Shown: positions 1 to 12,969 of the stretch, one piece after another
Layout of the letters: every line of letters starts with the position of its first letter
Position numbering within the stretch: the stretch's first letter is position 1
Assembly (NCBI GenBank): GCA_015680685.1
Contig: MNCI01008292.1
Span: 1-64,000 of the forward strand
Length of the DNA stretch: 64,000 bases
Origin: Gnetum montanum
Taxonomy: Eukaryota; Streptophyta; Gnetopsida; Gnetales; Gnetaceae
Reading direction: 5' to 3'
Notes under the pieces: model-generated
Databases searched by the model: none
What the model was told of the DNA's origin: nothing
The model's input: only the letters and a program-made list of their open reading frames with translations
Program-made: the position numbers and the translations under genes

Positions 1-1110
1 TTTCATAAATTATATAAGGTCCTTTCACAATGTTTGGAACCTGGTTCATTGAGGTACATGTGTGGGATTCCAGTAGAGAACCTTATCTCGGTTGAAATTT
101 GACTTTTCTGATTTTAAGGTCATGGCGCTTTTTGTTGTATGCTTTGTGCAATTCATTTCATGATAGGGCCACCAATCAATTTTCATCTAGAAAGTTGAGA
201 TTCATCAATATTTCTTTTTGTTCTAGACTCAAGTCAAGGTTGAGCTCATAGGCTGTTGAAAGTGCACGGAGCTCGAATTGAATAAGAAGTGTTGCTAATT
301 TTTCATACACAAGCTCATAGGGAGAGTAGCCTAGAGGAAGTTTCCATGTTGAGCAGTAGGCCCAAAGGGCATCATTGAGTTTTGTGCTCTAGTCCTTTCT
401 ATATTTGCTAATATTTCTTGTTAGAATCCTTATGATTTCCCTATTAGTAATCTTAGCTTAACCATTGGCTTGGGGATGGTAGGGTTTTGAGAGTTTATGT
501 TCAACCCCCAAGCGTTGCATGAGCTTTTGAAAGGTAGTACCTATAAAGTGAGTTCCATTATCAAAAATTAATGCACATGGCATACTAAACCTATTTACAA
601 CATTTTTTTTGTACAAATTGAGTAGTAGTAGAAGATGTACAATCAAGGACATCTATTGCTTCTACCCATTTCATTCAATAGTCAATAGTGACAATGATGT
701 ACACCTTTCCATTTGACATGGATGTGATGGGACCCATGAAATCAATGCCCCATATGTCAAAGGGTTCTAGTTTGAATCCATTGTTGAGGTTCCTCCATTC
801 AAGCAATTTTTCCACTATCTTGTTGGCATCGTTCATAAGAGTGGACATATTGATGAGCATCCCTAAAAATTATTGGCCAATAGTACCCTACCATCAGGAT
901 TTTAATGGTCATGCATTCCCTAGGATAATGGCCTCCACAAGGACCTTCATGAGCATCTTGGAGAATGCATAGTTGATCAGCATTAAGGACACACCAATGA
1001 ACTAGGCCATCAGCACACACCTTATAGAGGTATCCATTGATCTCTATGAAGTGTTTTACTTGGTAAAGAAACTATTATTTCTTCTAGTGATCCAACCCTT
1101 ATGGCATCTC
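1..1110 (-). pseudogene. Element A integrase remnant
   Basis: Integrase would insert the reverse-transcribed element into chromosomes. The N-terminal HHCC zinc-binding region lies around 810-1020, with residues such as GPCGGHYP, YWP and a C-x2-C-like YERCQQ. The core with ALIFDNGTHF, carrying the second catalytic Asp, and PYHPQANG lies around 458-652. Frames are broken and several Gln codons are stops. After PYHPQANG the expected catalytic Glu is not visible and a Lys stands near that place. The C-terminal part continues to base 1 and is cut by the window. The closest copy in the window is in E (48120-49290). Confidence 0.8.
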
Positions 1111-1239
1111 TTAGGTGAGAAGATAGGTGAGAATGTCATCATACCAATTAGGCTTATTGGGCAATTATTCATTTATAACCCCAAAAAAGATGAGTTCATT
1201 AGGAAACATATCAAATAGTGGGTTTTTCTTCTCTCTTTT

Positions 1240-2560
1240 GTCCCATCATAACTGAGACAAGTGATCAGCAATCACATTCTTAGTGCCCTTCCAATCTATC
1301 ATTATGAGATCGAATTCTTGTAAGATCAATAGCCACCATATGACATGGGGGCTCACCATTGGCTCATTCATCAGGAAGTGAATGGCACTATGATCTATGT
1401 GCATAAACACTTTATATTCAAGCACATAATGCTTGAAATTTTCTAGAGTAAACACTACTGCCATTAGTCCTGTTCTATAGTGGTGTAGTTTAGTTGTGCA
1501 CCCACAATGCTTTGGCTAAAATAGTGGATGTAATATGGACTTTTTTATCATCCATCTATGTAAGCATAACTCCCAAGGCATAATTTGATGCATTCATCAC
1601 AACATGAAATGATCTGGACCAGTCAACTGCTTGTAGGATTGGAGTTTCTACAAGTTTCTCTTTCAACTGTTGGAATACTTGTTCACATTCTATGGTCTAG
1701 AAAAATGAAGCATCTTTCTTTGTCAGCTCCACTAGCAGTTTTATGATTTTAGAGAAATTCTCTATGAATTGTTGGTAGTAGCCAATATTTCCAAGAAATG
1801 ACCGAATATCTTTGACAATTTATAGTTGGCAAGTTATTCCTTGGATGACCCTTAATTTTTTGGGGTTGATCTCAATTCTTGTTTGTGATATTCTATGCCC
1901 TAATACAATGCCTTCCTAGACCATTAGGTGACTCTTCTACCAATTGAGCTACAAGTTTGTTTCAACACATTATTTTAACACTTGCTCAAGATGGTCCAAG
2001 GCTTGCTCAAATGTAGCTCCATAGGTGGAGAAGTCATCCATGAAGACTTCCATACCACTACCAATTTTTTGTTGAAAAATGCTTTGGACCAAGGATTAGA
2101 ATATAGTAGGGGCATTGCATAGATCAAAATGCATCTTGCAATATGACAAAGTCCCCCAGGGACTTGTGAATGTTGTTTTAGCTTGGTCCTTCAACATAAT
2201 CTAGATTTGGTTATAGCTACTATAACCATCTAGAAAACTATAGTAGCAATGCTTGTATATTGTGTCTAATACCTCTTTAAAAATGATAATGAAAAGTGGT
2301 CCTTGAATGTTGCCATATTTAGTAGCCAAAAATCAATGTAGACCGACCACTTTCCACCTTTCTTTGACACAATCACAAGTGGACTGATCAAGTCACTATC
2401 TGTAATGGGATAAATGAACCTTACCTTGAGGAGTTGTTCAATTTTCTTCTTAATGATCTACTTCAGTTTTGGGTTCAATTGTATCTATGGCTACCTCTTT
2501 GGCTTCATGGCCAGATCAATGTAGATGCAATATTGGCATATCCTAGGATCAATCCCTATG
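1240..2560 (-). pseudogene. Element A reverse transcriptase and RNase H remnant
   Basis: RNase H and the following connection lie at about 1246-1500 (VVFTLENFKHYV, HIDHSAIHFLM, LLILQEFDLIM, ADHLSQL). RT lies upstream in the element (about 1560-2560). Its catalytic F-M-D-D is readable at 2033-2044, within MEVFMDDF. The region is a patchwork of frames with many TAG and TAA stops and makes no enzyme. The order RT-RNase H-integrase is that of Ty3/Gypsy elements. Confidence 0.8.
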
Positions 2561-2689
2561 AGTTTAGGATATGACTAGGTAAAGGCTATTGACCATTTTT
2601 TAACCACATTCAATAGCATCTTTTTCTATTTTGGAGTAAGATTTGCATTGATTATGACCAAATTTTCCTTTTTTAAGAACACATATTCC

Positions 2690-3480
2690 ATGGAAACTAG
2701 TAACATTTTTAGTTTAAGGGGCTCTTACTTGAAAGTTTTAGGAATTTCTAACTCTCCCCAGTAGGTATCATCATTTGCATCATTAGAGAGTTGGTGATGA
2801 ACTTGCTCTAGTTTATCCTTGCCTACGGCATGTGCACATGTTAAGCTCTTAGTTGGTTCCATGCAAAGTGTGCTGCTCCTAGAATCAACAATCAGCCACT
2901 AGGTGCCTTCTTGTTTTGTGGCTACTCTGTATAGACACCTTTGAATTTCTACTTCTAGTGGACACTACTTGCATATAGAGATGGATGTTCATTTCACTGC
3001 CTAGAGTTTCTGCACACAATTACACGTTGTATCGTTGTACATGTTGCATGGAACTCACTTCTTATCAATCTTTTAGAATGCATTTCCTTTGAATATATCA
3101 AGGGAAAGATCTTTGATGTGCATTCTTGCATCAATAGTGATTAGCCATGCCCTTTCCATGATGATTGGGAAGTCTCTTTTGCAGTTTTCCACCTTAATCA
3201 CTAGGAAATTAGCAAGATAAGATCACCCATAGACAATGGTCACAATGTCTTCTACCAATCCCAATGAAATAGTGATGGACTGGTCTACCAATTCTAATCT
3301 AATATTACTCTTCTTTTAAAGGAGGCAATTTCCATGCAATATACATCTCATGAGAGATCAAGTTGACACTGGAATTGAAATTAAAAAGAGCCTTACATGG
3401 TTCATTCCTAACAATCTACAAATGAATCAAAGGACTTCCAAGATCTACTAACTTTCTGGGAAGGTTTCCAGCATGGGTCC
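2690..3480 (-). pseudogene. Element A aspartic protease remnant
   Basis: The segment aligns by motif with the better kept protease of element B. The block FPIIMGRAWL is recognisable near 3140-3180, and the active-site block near 3370-3410. There the expected Asp of the D-x-G triad reads as Asn (NFNSSVNL), so the catalytic residue is lost. The protease would process the Gag-Pol polyprotein. It sits between gag and RT, as in Athila-type elements. Confidence 0.65.
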
Positions 3481-3599
3481 AATGAGATACAGTGTGAGTA
3501 AACATCATAGTATGAATCCTAGGTGATGATTGGTTTGAAGGGGACTATCAACTGTAGGTGTATTTAAGGGCTTAGGTGGACTACATGTTCAAAAGAAAG

Positions 3600-5952
3600 G
3601 TCTTTTCTTTGATCGAGTATCTAAACCACTTGGTTGATGAACCGATTCTAGATTAATAACCCTTGTAGCATTGTGTTGTTGTAGTTGAGTTAGGAGTTCA
3701 CCTTTCATAGGTGGAGTAGGTGGTAGCTGTGAAAATGGAGGAGGAAGATGTGCAGGAATAGGAGAAGGGTAAGGTTAAGAGGTGGTATCCCCTCTTACAT
3801 GTGGAGAATGAGTTTGATAATAATCAAAATGATGGTAGTGAGATTGAAAAGTAGAAATGTAACTAGAGGAGTCATGTGGAGACAAGGGTTGTTGAACGTA
3901 ATACCCATATGGTGGTGCCAATGCCCATGACTATGGTTGTTACCACTATTGATATTGTTGTGATGGAGTTCCACTTGGATAATATTATTGTTGTTGGTGA
4001 AACTACCTAGGATTACCTTGAGGATAAGGTAATCATTTGGGTTTTTGCCTTTGTGTGAGTCATGGATTTAGAGCGTACACCTCAGACTCTTGAAAGTGTG
4101 ACACTATGGTGCAACATCCCTTAGGATGTTCATATTGGTAGATTTCACACCCAAATCATCATCTAATTTTCTATCTGTAACTTCTTCTATTACAACAATC
4201 TTGCCCTTACCTCTTTCATAGGCATGTTCAACTTTCTTGCGCCTCCTGTGCTCACGATCACTACCTCATTTTTTGGACTCTTCAGCAATTTTTAGGATAG
4301 CCTGAAATTTACTATCCATGGAGTTCCATAGCTGATCAACCTTGGTTGTAATTTCATATTGAAATTTTTTAAGCAAGAAGGATTTCCTATTCACCACATC
4401 ATCAAGCATTGATTCTTCCTCACTATCACAAAATTAAACCTCCCTCTTACAAATGGAAGGATTGTGATTATACTCTTATGTCCTTTCTCATTTTCTTAAT
4501 TCACCTTTCTCTTTAGCTACCTACTCAATCAATCTTTGGATCTAATGGATGCTTAATTTCGATGGTTGCCCTCGGGCATAGACACCAAGGGTTCTCCTCA
4601 TTTCAAATCAAAGGTTGTCTACAATGTCACAAAGTTGATCCAATTGAGAATACCATGGCTAGGACATCTATGCATTAAGAAATATTATTGGCCAATGGCA
4701 GCATCCAAGGGTTCATGTATTCCTTATTTCCATCCTTAGATCTACCTTCTCAAGTTGGACACTTTGGAGTATGTTTGATATTTTTCATTGAACAATTCAA
4801 GCATTGTACTCCATCATCTAATAAATTCTGATTCTAAGGATTAATAGAAGTTTTTTTCTTCTTTAATGAGTATCCTTGGGAGCAACTAAAGATTTTTTCA
4901 TTCATTCTCTATATTTTGCAAGGCACATGCATCTTAAAAAGCTTGAAGATGGTTCTGCGGATCTAAGTTATATCCCCCTTCGAATCGAGGGATATTGTTC
5001 ATGTCTAGCCTTTTGATCCAACTATCTTTCACATGCCTTGTTGGAATTTGTACTACCTCTGTGATGTTCAACATACTCTAGGTAACAAGCAAAGGCTCAT
5101 CAAGGCCTTGATCTTGGTGCCTATAATGCCCTCTACTACCCCTTTTTTCATGGCGTTGTATCTCTCTTGAATGCTCACGCCCTTGGTCTTGCCTTTCCCA
5201 CTAGTCCCTTTGATCATTTTGATCCCATTGGTTACCTCCATCATGGTTGCAGCCCCTGTAATTGAGATGAGAGTTAAAAGAAGAAGAGAAGGATGATGAA
5301 GGTGAAGAGGAAGGAGGACTAGCACCATCATGATGCCTACTACCACCTCTTCGATGATCATGATCATGATCATGATCTTGTTTCTTGTTTGCATTCCTAC
5401 CTTGAATTGCCTTTTTGGATCCCTCTTTGTCATTAAATCCATTCTTACTAGAACCAGGATTGTGAATTGTGGACTACAAGTTCTGATGTTGACCTCCTTC
5501 ACCAAATTCAAAGAGAGGAATTTCACTAAATGAAAAACCCCCAGAGAAGGGCTCTCCATCATCTTTTTGGTACAAAAAAATGGGGAATCATTAAATCCTT
5601 TTCCCTTTGTAAATTCATAATGTTGTTCTAACTAGTGATCCTTGAGATGTTGTGCCTCAATGGGATGATAATCCTTGGTGTCACTATCTAGCATCATGTA
5701 CTTAGCATGAAGTCCTTGGAGACCCTATCATATAAGAATTTGTTGGAGCATTGCAAGAATAGATTGATCAGGTGGCAACACAATATTTCCCTCTATGTCA
5801 TTGCACTACAGCTGTTCATCTTGATATAGGATAAAGGTGAAATTTGGTACATACTCATCAAGATGAGCATAGACCACTCAGTATTGTTGAGGCACTAGTT
5901 GATGTACTCCATTAGACCTGGATAGAGAATCACTCCTATGAGAAGAAGACAT
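3600..5952 (-). pseudogene. Element A gag remnant
   Basis: The likely start is the ATG whose complement is at 5950-5952 (MSSSHRSD), the same place as in B. In order it shows an N-terminal part, a His/Asp/Arg/Ser-rich stretch (about 5100-5540, with a GATCAT microsatellite at 5353-5377), the gag core (about 4500-5060), a zinc-knuckle-like block ending HPKGCC near 4100, and a Pro/Tyr/Gln-rich tail (3700-4020). Gag forms the particle shell. Frameshifts and stops are frequent. F lacks the charged stretch. Confidence 0.65.
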
Positions 5953-6093
5953 TTTATGTTAGGGAATAAAAATGAAGTGTGCTTCTTAAAATTAATGTAG
6001 TAATCTTAAGATGTTATGTGAATTTACGATTCATTTCAATGATTTAAATAATTTTTCACTAAATCCTAGATAGCACATGAAAAAACCAAAAGG

Positions 6094-6111
6094 TCCCCAA
6101 CAATGGTGCCA
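6094..6111 (-). promoter_or_regulatory. Primer-binding site of element A
   Basis: Read on the minus strand, the 18 bases one base inside the 5' LTR are TGGCACCATTGTTGGGGA. The tRNA-Asp type PBS is TGGCGCCGTTGCCGGGGA, and all differences are C-to-T or G-to-A changes. It would prime minus-strand DNA synthesis. It fixes the orientation of the element and the LTR boundary at 6113. Confidence 0.75.
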
Positions 6112-6112
6112 A

Positions 6113-6906
6113 TGATGAGCAACGAGGTATCCATAAGCCAAACCATATGAATCACTAAGGCATTCACATGTGATACAGTTGAATTCTATGGACCTATACT
6201 TTGTTAATGCACTAATTCTCTAGGAAGTAAAATTGGCGTTGAGAACATTTGTTTTCTTCCCAACTACACTTGTGAAGTTCAAGGATATGGTTTAAATGTA
6301 ATTGAGGCACATGATTTTTATCATTTTATGTGTTGTAAGTTTAACCACATACAACAAGAATGAAAGGTAGAGTAATTTAAGATCTAATTCATCTACTACC
6401 TAGCTAGCCTAACATACCCATTCCCACTTTCCAGATACATCTTGAACACGTACAGCACTACTGGGCTACCAAACATTAAGCATTTCATATATGCTCAAGG
6501 TTGTCATGCTTGTGTTCATTAACAACTAGAAATTAATTACTTAATTAAAGTGTATTAAAATGAAGTGCATGAATATTAAATTCATCAAGAAAACATTAAT
6601 CTATTCTTAGTGTTGTAAGGATGATTAAAAGGGTTTGTTTTTATTCCGGTCACACTGCTATGCTCTTGTACATCAATGCTCAAACAAAGATCCATACTCA
6701 CTTGAACTCCTACTATGGCCACTCAAAAAATACTCTAACTATGGAGAAAACAAATTTCAAGAGCTTCACTATCTATGACAAAAATTGATATCAAAATTGT
6801 GAGCCCAAGCACTATATTTATAGGCTGGCATATACCCCGTAATATCAAATATTCAAAATCACATCCTAGGCTCTAGTATTGGAGCCAGTCAAAACATGAT
6901 TCATCA
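6113..6906 (-). repeat. Element A 5' LTR
   Basis: On the plus strand it runs from TGATGAG to ATTCATCA, so both ends are the TG/CA type. The TATA box (complement TATTTATA) is at 6815-6822, as in the other Athila-type LTRs here. It is related to the LTRs of E, B, I, F and the solo LTR. The partner LTR is outside the window. The 50 bases that follow (6907-6956) are flanking DNA before the LTR of G1, and I see nothing in them. Confidence 0.8.
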
Positions 6907-6956
6907 CATATGCATTAGATTTAAGGTAATTTATACATAAGAATGCAATGTGAATT

Positions 6957-9521
6957 TGTAACAACTTGTATTTTTGGTATCCTTGATATGTATAATCCTC
7001 TTTAAGATTATAATGTTTGTGCATAGGTATGTGTTATGCATATTATCAATGTAACAGATCTTATGATTTTAGATTTGATGTTTCATGTAGTCATCAAACC
7101 CTATGGGTTTATTAATATTGTTATGTATCTTTTGGTATATGTATATTTATTACCATTCAAAAGATGTGCACTAACCCTATTGTTGAGTGTGGTAGGATTT
7201 CATGAGGATTGGTTGGGAGCATGACATGATATGTGATCTATGGTTTTTTTTCCTTAGATTATATTTTATGGCCTTGTTGTTATATGGTGTGAGGACTACT
7301 TGTAGTTTATTTAATTAAATTAGTTTTGATTTTATTGTTATAAGTTTATTAAGATATTTTTGAGAATAGTGATTTTATGACATTTTCTTTATTAATTATT
7401 TTAGCATGTGTAGGTGTTATGTAAGAGGAAATGGAGTTACATAGGAGGTGAAAAGGATCGATGGAAATAATCTTTTAGTGTAATTCTTGTTTTGGTAATT
7501 GGTTGATTTATCCTGTTCCATGGTTTTTGTTAATTTCCATTAAAAATTCTATGACTTTTTCATTCCACACCTTTTAATGATTTGAAGCTAGTGGAGGTGC
7601 TTGTGAATTTTGGATTATTTGTGGTTTCATTGGATCTTTGTTTATGAAGTGAGTCTTGAAAATGCTTCACATTTAGTTTGAAATTAATAATAGATCCATG
7701 TACATGGTAATTGGATATTTTGTTTAGATACATTTTGGATTTGAAATTTGAAAAAGTACATATGATAACTTTAATATATACTTGACACTAATTATGATAT
7801 GTGCTAGTCTCCTTATTTGCAAGTTGATGGATGGAGTGGTAATTCATTTGAGTTATTCATGTTTATCTTAGATTGATGTGGTAGCATGATCTTGGTTATT
7901 GGTTGGGTGTGTTTGCTAACATATTGAAGTTGGAAAATATTGGTTTTATCATGTTTTATGGATGGATGTTTGGCAATACATTTGTATGCTTATTTAAATG
8001 TTTTTGAGCTAACATGTTGATGAGACGCAGATTGCACAAGTACGCGATATCGCGGTCCACCGCCATATCTATAAATAAGAGGTGAAACTCCCCTCATTTC
8101 TCATCCTAGGCATAAAGTAGCGAAGCTCTGGCGGATTGATCACCCTAGAGATAGAATATTTTCCATGTGCCCGCAGTAGGAGTCCCCCAAGTGAACGATT
8201 CTTTATTCGAGCAGCTTTGTACCTGAACGCAAGTTGTGTACGGCAATAAAGATGAGCTTTGTGGATAAACCTTGCAGTGCATGGATAGGTTTAATTAATG
8301 TTATTTACTACTTTCCTAGTAACGCGGCATGGGTACAACTTGGTTACAAGCGTTGACAAACGTGTACGGCTAGCCAAGGAATCGGCTACTCATCGTGAGT
8401 AGATTCTCTCAACCCTTTCCTCCTAGAACGTGGGACAAGTACAACTTGATTACGAGCATCTATGGATGTGTACGGCTAGTCAAGGAATTGGCTGCTTGTC
8501 ACACTTAGGTTAGTTAAGTGCCTTAGTAAAACCACTTCGAGCACGTGCGTTACGTGTGGTGATCCCAGTAACGATTAGCGTTTGGTAGCCACAGTTGCAC
8601 AGTTCAGGGTGTGTACGGCAAGTGGGAACGGATGCTAACACTAGGACTTAGTGTTGTAGTTAGAGTTAGTTAGTTTCTCAACCCTTTACCCTCATAGCTT
8701 AGGAGATAAACCGAAAAATACCAAAAAAATCATATACCTCAGACTTGCTTAACCATACACCGTGACACATACAAGCAAGCCTGGGAAGACAATGAACGAT
8801 TAACCCCAAGCGTTCCTTATGGCGTTTAGGCATTTAGTCTGCGGAGTTCGACCGGATCATGCGTGCTACGCTCGTTTCGTATGGTTGAGTGTAGGGGTAC
8901 CTCGCCACTCATCACATGTTTTACAAGTCAACCATGTTCCTCCTAACTCTTATGAGATCTACCTAGTCATCAATTGTAGATGGTGCCAAGGTTTCACAAT
9001 TAATTTTATATTAATTATCAGTTTATTTACAAGTTGATTAGATTAGAAGAAGATTGGAGATCTTGGATGGTTTGCTGAACTATTTTTAGTTTGATTGATG
9101 ATGTTATGTTTCTATTTTTAAGATTTGGCTATATATATATTTGATATTTCAACATTATATTGGATAATATTCCTATTTTTTTTAAGTTTTTGGATATATG
9201 GATTATGTATGAGTTAGACTTGTGATATCATGTTGATTATATATCTTTGAATATTTAAATTTGTACTTTATTTTATTCTCTTTCTAGTTAGATTATATTT
9301 CTAGCATATAGATTTATTGTAATTTTATGTTTGTGCATTTCTTTTCTTCTATTATTTAGTCTTCTTTTGTTTCTTGGATCATGGCTTCATGCTGGGTTCC
9401 TTGGTTCCTTTCACTACATAGTTCATTTATTATCTTATTCCTTACCATGGGCAATCATTCATTAAAGGGTTTACCCAATGTAATGCCCTCCAACCTAAGG
9501 CATAGGAAAAAGTGTATTACA
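6957..9521 (+). repeat. G1 5' LTR, split by a solo LTR
   Basis: Begins TGTAACAAC and ends GTGTATTACA. Without the inserted solo LTR and its extra TSD it is about 1.66 kb. It matches the 3' LTR at 25367-28164, for example 6957-7178 with 25367-25570, 7425-8017 with 25572-27971, and 8920-9115 with 27972-28164. Relative to the 3' LTR it lacks about 1.8 kb near 7628, and it has about 250 bp (7178-7425) that the 3' copy shows only as a single N. Confidence 0.75.
8018..8914 (+). repeat. Solo Athila-type LTR with 5-bp target duplication
   Basis: An 897-bp LTR from TGATGAG to CACTCATCA with no internal region. It is flanked by CATGT on both sides (8013-8017 and 8915-8919). The homologous place in the G1 3' LTR has a single CATGT (27967-27971) and no LTR, so the empty site is visible in this window. 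The TATA box TATAAATA is at 8070-8077, preceded by a GCGATATCGC palindrome. It is closest in style to the B and I LTRs. Solo LTRs form by recombination between the two LTRs of one element. Confidence 0.92.
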
Positions 9522-9540
9522 AGCTAGTATCATAGAGTAG
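9522..9540 (+). promoter_or_regulatory. Probable G1 primer-binding site
   Basis: Directly after the LTR end lies TAGTATCATAGAG. It resembles the initiator Met-tRNA PBS TGGTATCAGAGC that is usual in chromoviruses. It has one substitution and one insertion, so the call rests mainly on position. Confidence 0.45.
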
Positions 9541-10123
9541 GTTTTACTTATTTTCCCTTTTGTATTACTATATCTACTGATGATGGGTACTTGAAGAAGA
9601 TATGACTTTTCTAGGAGGACAAATGTTGACGTAGAAATCCAACACCGATAACTAATCTTATTCTTAATCAAATGGAGAAAATGTTGATAGATTCCCAAGT
9701 AGAACCTATCCCTCTAGTTCTTACTCCTACATAGGGCTTCTACACAAGAGGAAAGATTAACTAAGAGATATCAAATACTATTTGTTTTAGTTCCTTAATT
9801 AACATGTGGAGAATAACTTTAGTTTTCCATTGATGTAGGTTACTTTTGTGAGTAGTTGGATGCTTGGGTTTGGTGGATTAATATCTTAATCTAGGGCTTA
9901 TCGTTAGCTCTATTGGTGACTATGTGTTTGCTATGAACTAAGTCTATATCATTGGTAATTTAGAATGCCACTTGGTTTTGTGATCTCCACATCATGAATC
10001 TAGGGGACTATGATGTTATCTTGGATATTGATTGGTTGTCTCATTATCAGAGCATGAAATGTTATCATAAGACACTTTCCTTAGGAATAGATGATAGTGC
10101 ATAACTAACTATGCAAGATCAAG
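9541..10123 (+). pseudogene. G1 leader and protease tail; gag apparently deleted
   Basis: Only about 0.5 kb separates the PBS from the end of the protease block (DYDVILDIDWLSHY at about 10009-10050, the DVILGMDWL motif of Gypsy proteases). A full chromovirus has roughly 1-1.5 kb of gag here. I see neither a zinc knuckle nor a protease D-S/T-G. An internal deletion of gag and the protease N-terminus is therefore likely. Confidence 0.5.
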
Positions 10124-11560
10124 TTGAATCTTGTATCTTTAAGATCTTTTTGCCATTTTTTGAACAAGGGTTATTCTTATTTTGCTATTCTAGTCAGTAA
10201 GCTTTCTATGTTATCAAAAATTGATCAAATTCCTATTATTTGTAAGTATCCTAATGTTTTTCATTTTGAGTTACCTAGTCTATCTTCAAGGCATGATGTT
10301 GAGTTTAAAATTTCTCTTAAAACCAATGCTAAATCTACATTCAAGGTTTTGCATAAGATATCCCTATTGAGTTAGCAAAATTAAAGATTCAACTTTAGGA
10401 GTTAACTGACAAGGTTCTAATTTGTCTCTTGGGGTGTTCCTATCCTCTTTATAAAGAAGAAGGTTGGTACTATGAGATTATTCATTGATTACCAATAGTT
10501 GAATTAGGTAACAATGAAGAACAAGTACTCTTTGCTATGCATAGATGATTTGTTTGATTAGTTAAGAAAACCTTTGGTGTTCTCTAAGATTGATTTGGAG
10601 TTAGAATATTATTAGGTTTGCATCAAAAAGGAGGATGTCCCTAAAATAACTTTTAGGACATGATAACATTATGAGCCCTTGGTCTTACGATTTGGGCTCA
10701 TAAATGGTCTTGTGGTATTTATGCACCTCATGAACATCATCATGAGACCATACCTATAATTTAATAGCATGTTCATTGATGACATTTTTATATACTCCTC
10801 ATCTATGAAGTTTCATGAGTAGCATCTAAGGATAATTTTGTCGATACTTAGAGAACTATGTTGTTTTTCTAACCTTCTAAGTTTTATATTTGGCATCAAG
10901 AGATTTAGTACTTAGAAAATGTTGTTTTGGAGGCTGGTATAGTAGTGGATCCTACTATCAGTTATTTAGAATTGGTCTATTTCCAAGGATGTTGAAGAGG
11001 TTCATAGTTTTCTTAGGCTAGCAAGTTATTACAAGAGATTCATCAAGAACTACTTTTACATCGCTTCATTGTTGATGAAGCTATTGTAGAAAGATGTTGG
11101 TTTCTTATGGGATTTGCACTTTTGGACAATCTTTAATGAACTCATGGATAGATTGATTTTGACTCATGTTCTGATTTCTTCTATCCTAGATAAACCATTC
11201 AATATTTGTACTAATGCATCAGGACAAGGTTATGGGTGTGCTATCATGCAAGAGGGTAAAGTGGTATCCTATGCCTCATGATAGCTTAAGCCTCATGAGA
11301 TGAACTATCCTACTCATGATTTTGAGTTTAAAGTAGTGGTATTCACCTTCAAGGTTTAGCAGTAATACTTTCTTGGAAAGAAATTGATGATTTCGATGGA
11401 TCACAAGGAATTGTGGTATTTTATGAATCAACCTTAGTTAAAACTACATTAGAGAAGGTGAATTAAGTTATTAGCTAATTTTTATTCTACCATCTGGTAT
11501 CAGATAGAAAACACTAATGATCATGTAGATGCCTTGAGACATGTGGGTTGGTAATATCCA
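10124..11560 (+). pseudogene. G1 reverse transcriptase and RNase H remnant
   Basis: The domain start shows a VEFKISL-type block (10290-10320), then FIKKKVGTMRLFIDYQ (10446-10500), KIDLELEYY and the catalytic F-I-D-D-I-F at 10772-10789. RNase H follows (around 11200-11420) with INICTNASGQGYG-like and MNYPTHDFE-like blocks. All these match Tekay/Del-type RT-RNase H. Stops occur throughout, mostly TAG, along with frameshifts. Confidence 0.8.
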
Positions 11561-11599
11561 TAGTTTAGTAATCCAGTTTGATGTGACAGATGAGATTTG

Positions 11600-12969
11600 T
11601 GTGAAGTAGTAGTGTGAGTCTTAGTGTAAGAAGATTAGGTGATCTAGTGATTCTTCCATGGTATCTGATGCACTTGGGTTGCTTCATCATAAGAATCAAG
11701 TATATGTGCCTAGTTTTTTATGTTAGCATTTATTGGATGAAGCTTATATCAGTAAGCTTCAAATCAATCCAAGTAATGATAATATGTATAACATGCTATA
11801 GAGGTTATATTAGTAGCCAAACATGAAGAAGTAGGTTGGAGAATTTATGGATAGATGTATGATTTATTAGTATTTTAAACTTAAGCACCAATGACTAGGT
11901 GGCTACCTATACCCTCACACTATTTTAGAGTGGATGGGGAAGGTGATTGATGTTGATTTCATTACTAATTTTACTTGCACTAGGGATGAAAAGGATGTTA
12001 TCTTTGTTGTTGTTAATATATTGACCAAGTCCACTTATTTCCTAGCGATGAAGACTTCAACAAGCATGGATGATATTACATAGTTGTTCATTTCTAAGAT
12101 TGTACAAGTGTATGATATCCCTATCAAGATTATCTTGGACTATGATGCCAGATTCACTTCTTGATTTTGGCACATGATCATGGATAGCCTAGGCATTAGG
12201 CTAAATATGAGTTTGGCCTGTCATCTACAAATTGATGGTTGGGTTGAGAGAGTCAACCAAGTATTGGAGGATATGCTTTAGTTTTTTGCTTTATATTTTT
12301 TCGTTGGTTGGGATAGTCTGTTCTTATTGGTAGAGTTTGCATACAACAATAGTTACTAGGCAAGTCTAAAGGTAACACTGTATAAAGTTTTGTATAGGAG
12401 ATCTTGTAGGACTTTCTTCTGCTAGGAAATGATCTTGGGTATAGTGTATCAATTTATACATTGTGATGAGGACAACCAAATAGGTTAGGGGGATTTGTGA
12501 GTAGCTTAAACTAGCTCAAGATCATCAAGTTCCAAACCATAGAAGGAGACCTCTTGAGTTTGTAGTTGGTGACAAGGTGCTTATTCATGTCTCTCTAGTA
12601 AAAGGCTTAATATGTCTTAGTTAGAAAGACAAGATTGAATCTCATTACATTGGACTACTTGATGTTCTTTAGTGCATAGATTCCATATCATGTTGGTTTA
12701 CCTTCACAACTTTTAATCATGCATGATGTATTTCATGTCTTCATGCTACAAAAGTATGTTCACAACCATAGTCATGTTGTTGATTGGATTAAGATAAAGC
12801 TTCAAGTTAATGCCTCATATGCAGAGTGCCTCATTAGGATTATAGACTAGATGGAGTGTTAGTTATGTAGTAGGATTATGCCCATGGTAAAGATCTTGTG
12901 GAACCATCATGATTCTCAAGAGACTACTTGGGAGCTTAAGTCTAATGTACTATTTTTCCATTTTGAAAT
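11600..12969 (+). pseudogene. G1 integrase and C-terminal chromodomain remnant
   Basis: The integrase core includes the block before the third catalytic residue at about 12217-12280. There HLQTDGWVERVNQ corresponds to the family H-P-Q-T-D-G-Q-x-E-R and keeps the Glu. The chromodomain is at about 12800-12969, with the block PMVKILWNHH...TTWELKSN. Chromodomains guide such elements to histone-marked heterochromatin. The reading frame ends abruptly at 12969, where the D LTR begins, and its tail seems to continue at 25345. Confidence 0.8.

Larger units (their letters stand above)
1..6906 (-). mobile_element. Element A: Athila-type Ty3/Gypsy retrotransposon, left part outside window
   Basis: The element reads right to left: 5' LTR (6113-6906), PBS (6094-6111), gag, protease, RT, RNase H, integrase. 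The 3' part lies beyond base 1. The Athila assignment rests on the PBS resembling the tRNA-Asp type, a protease with a DLGS-type active site in the related copies, LTR ends TGATGAG...ATTCATCA, and the pol order. All coding parts carry stops and frameshifts, so it is a dead copy. Its coding parts match element E, and its gag matches B and F. Confidence 0.85.

Noticed and set aside
5068-5562. A 164-codon minus-strand frame rich in Met, Val and Ile
   Set aside because: It is an out-of-frame reading of the charged gag segment of A. The matching region in B shows the same shadow (22505-22963).
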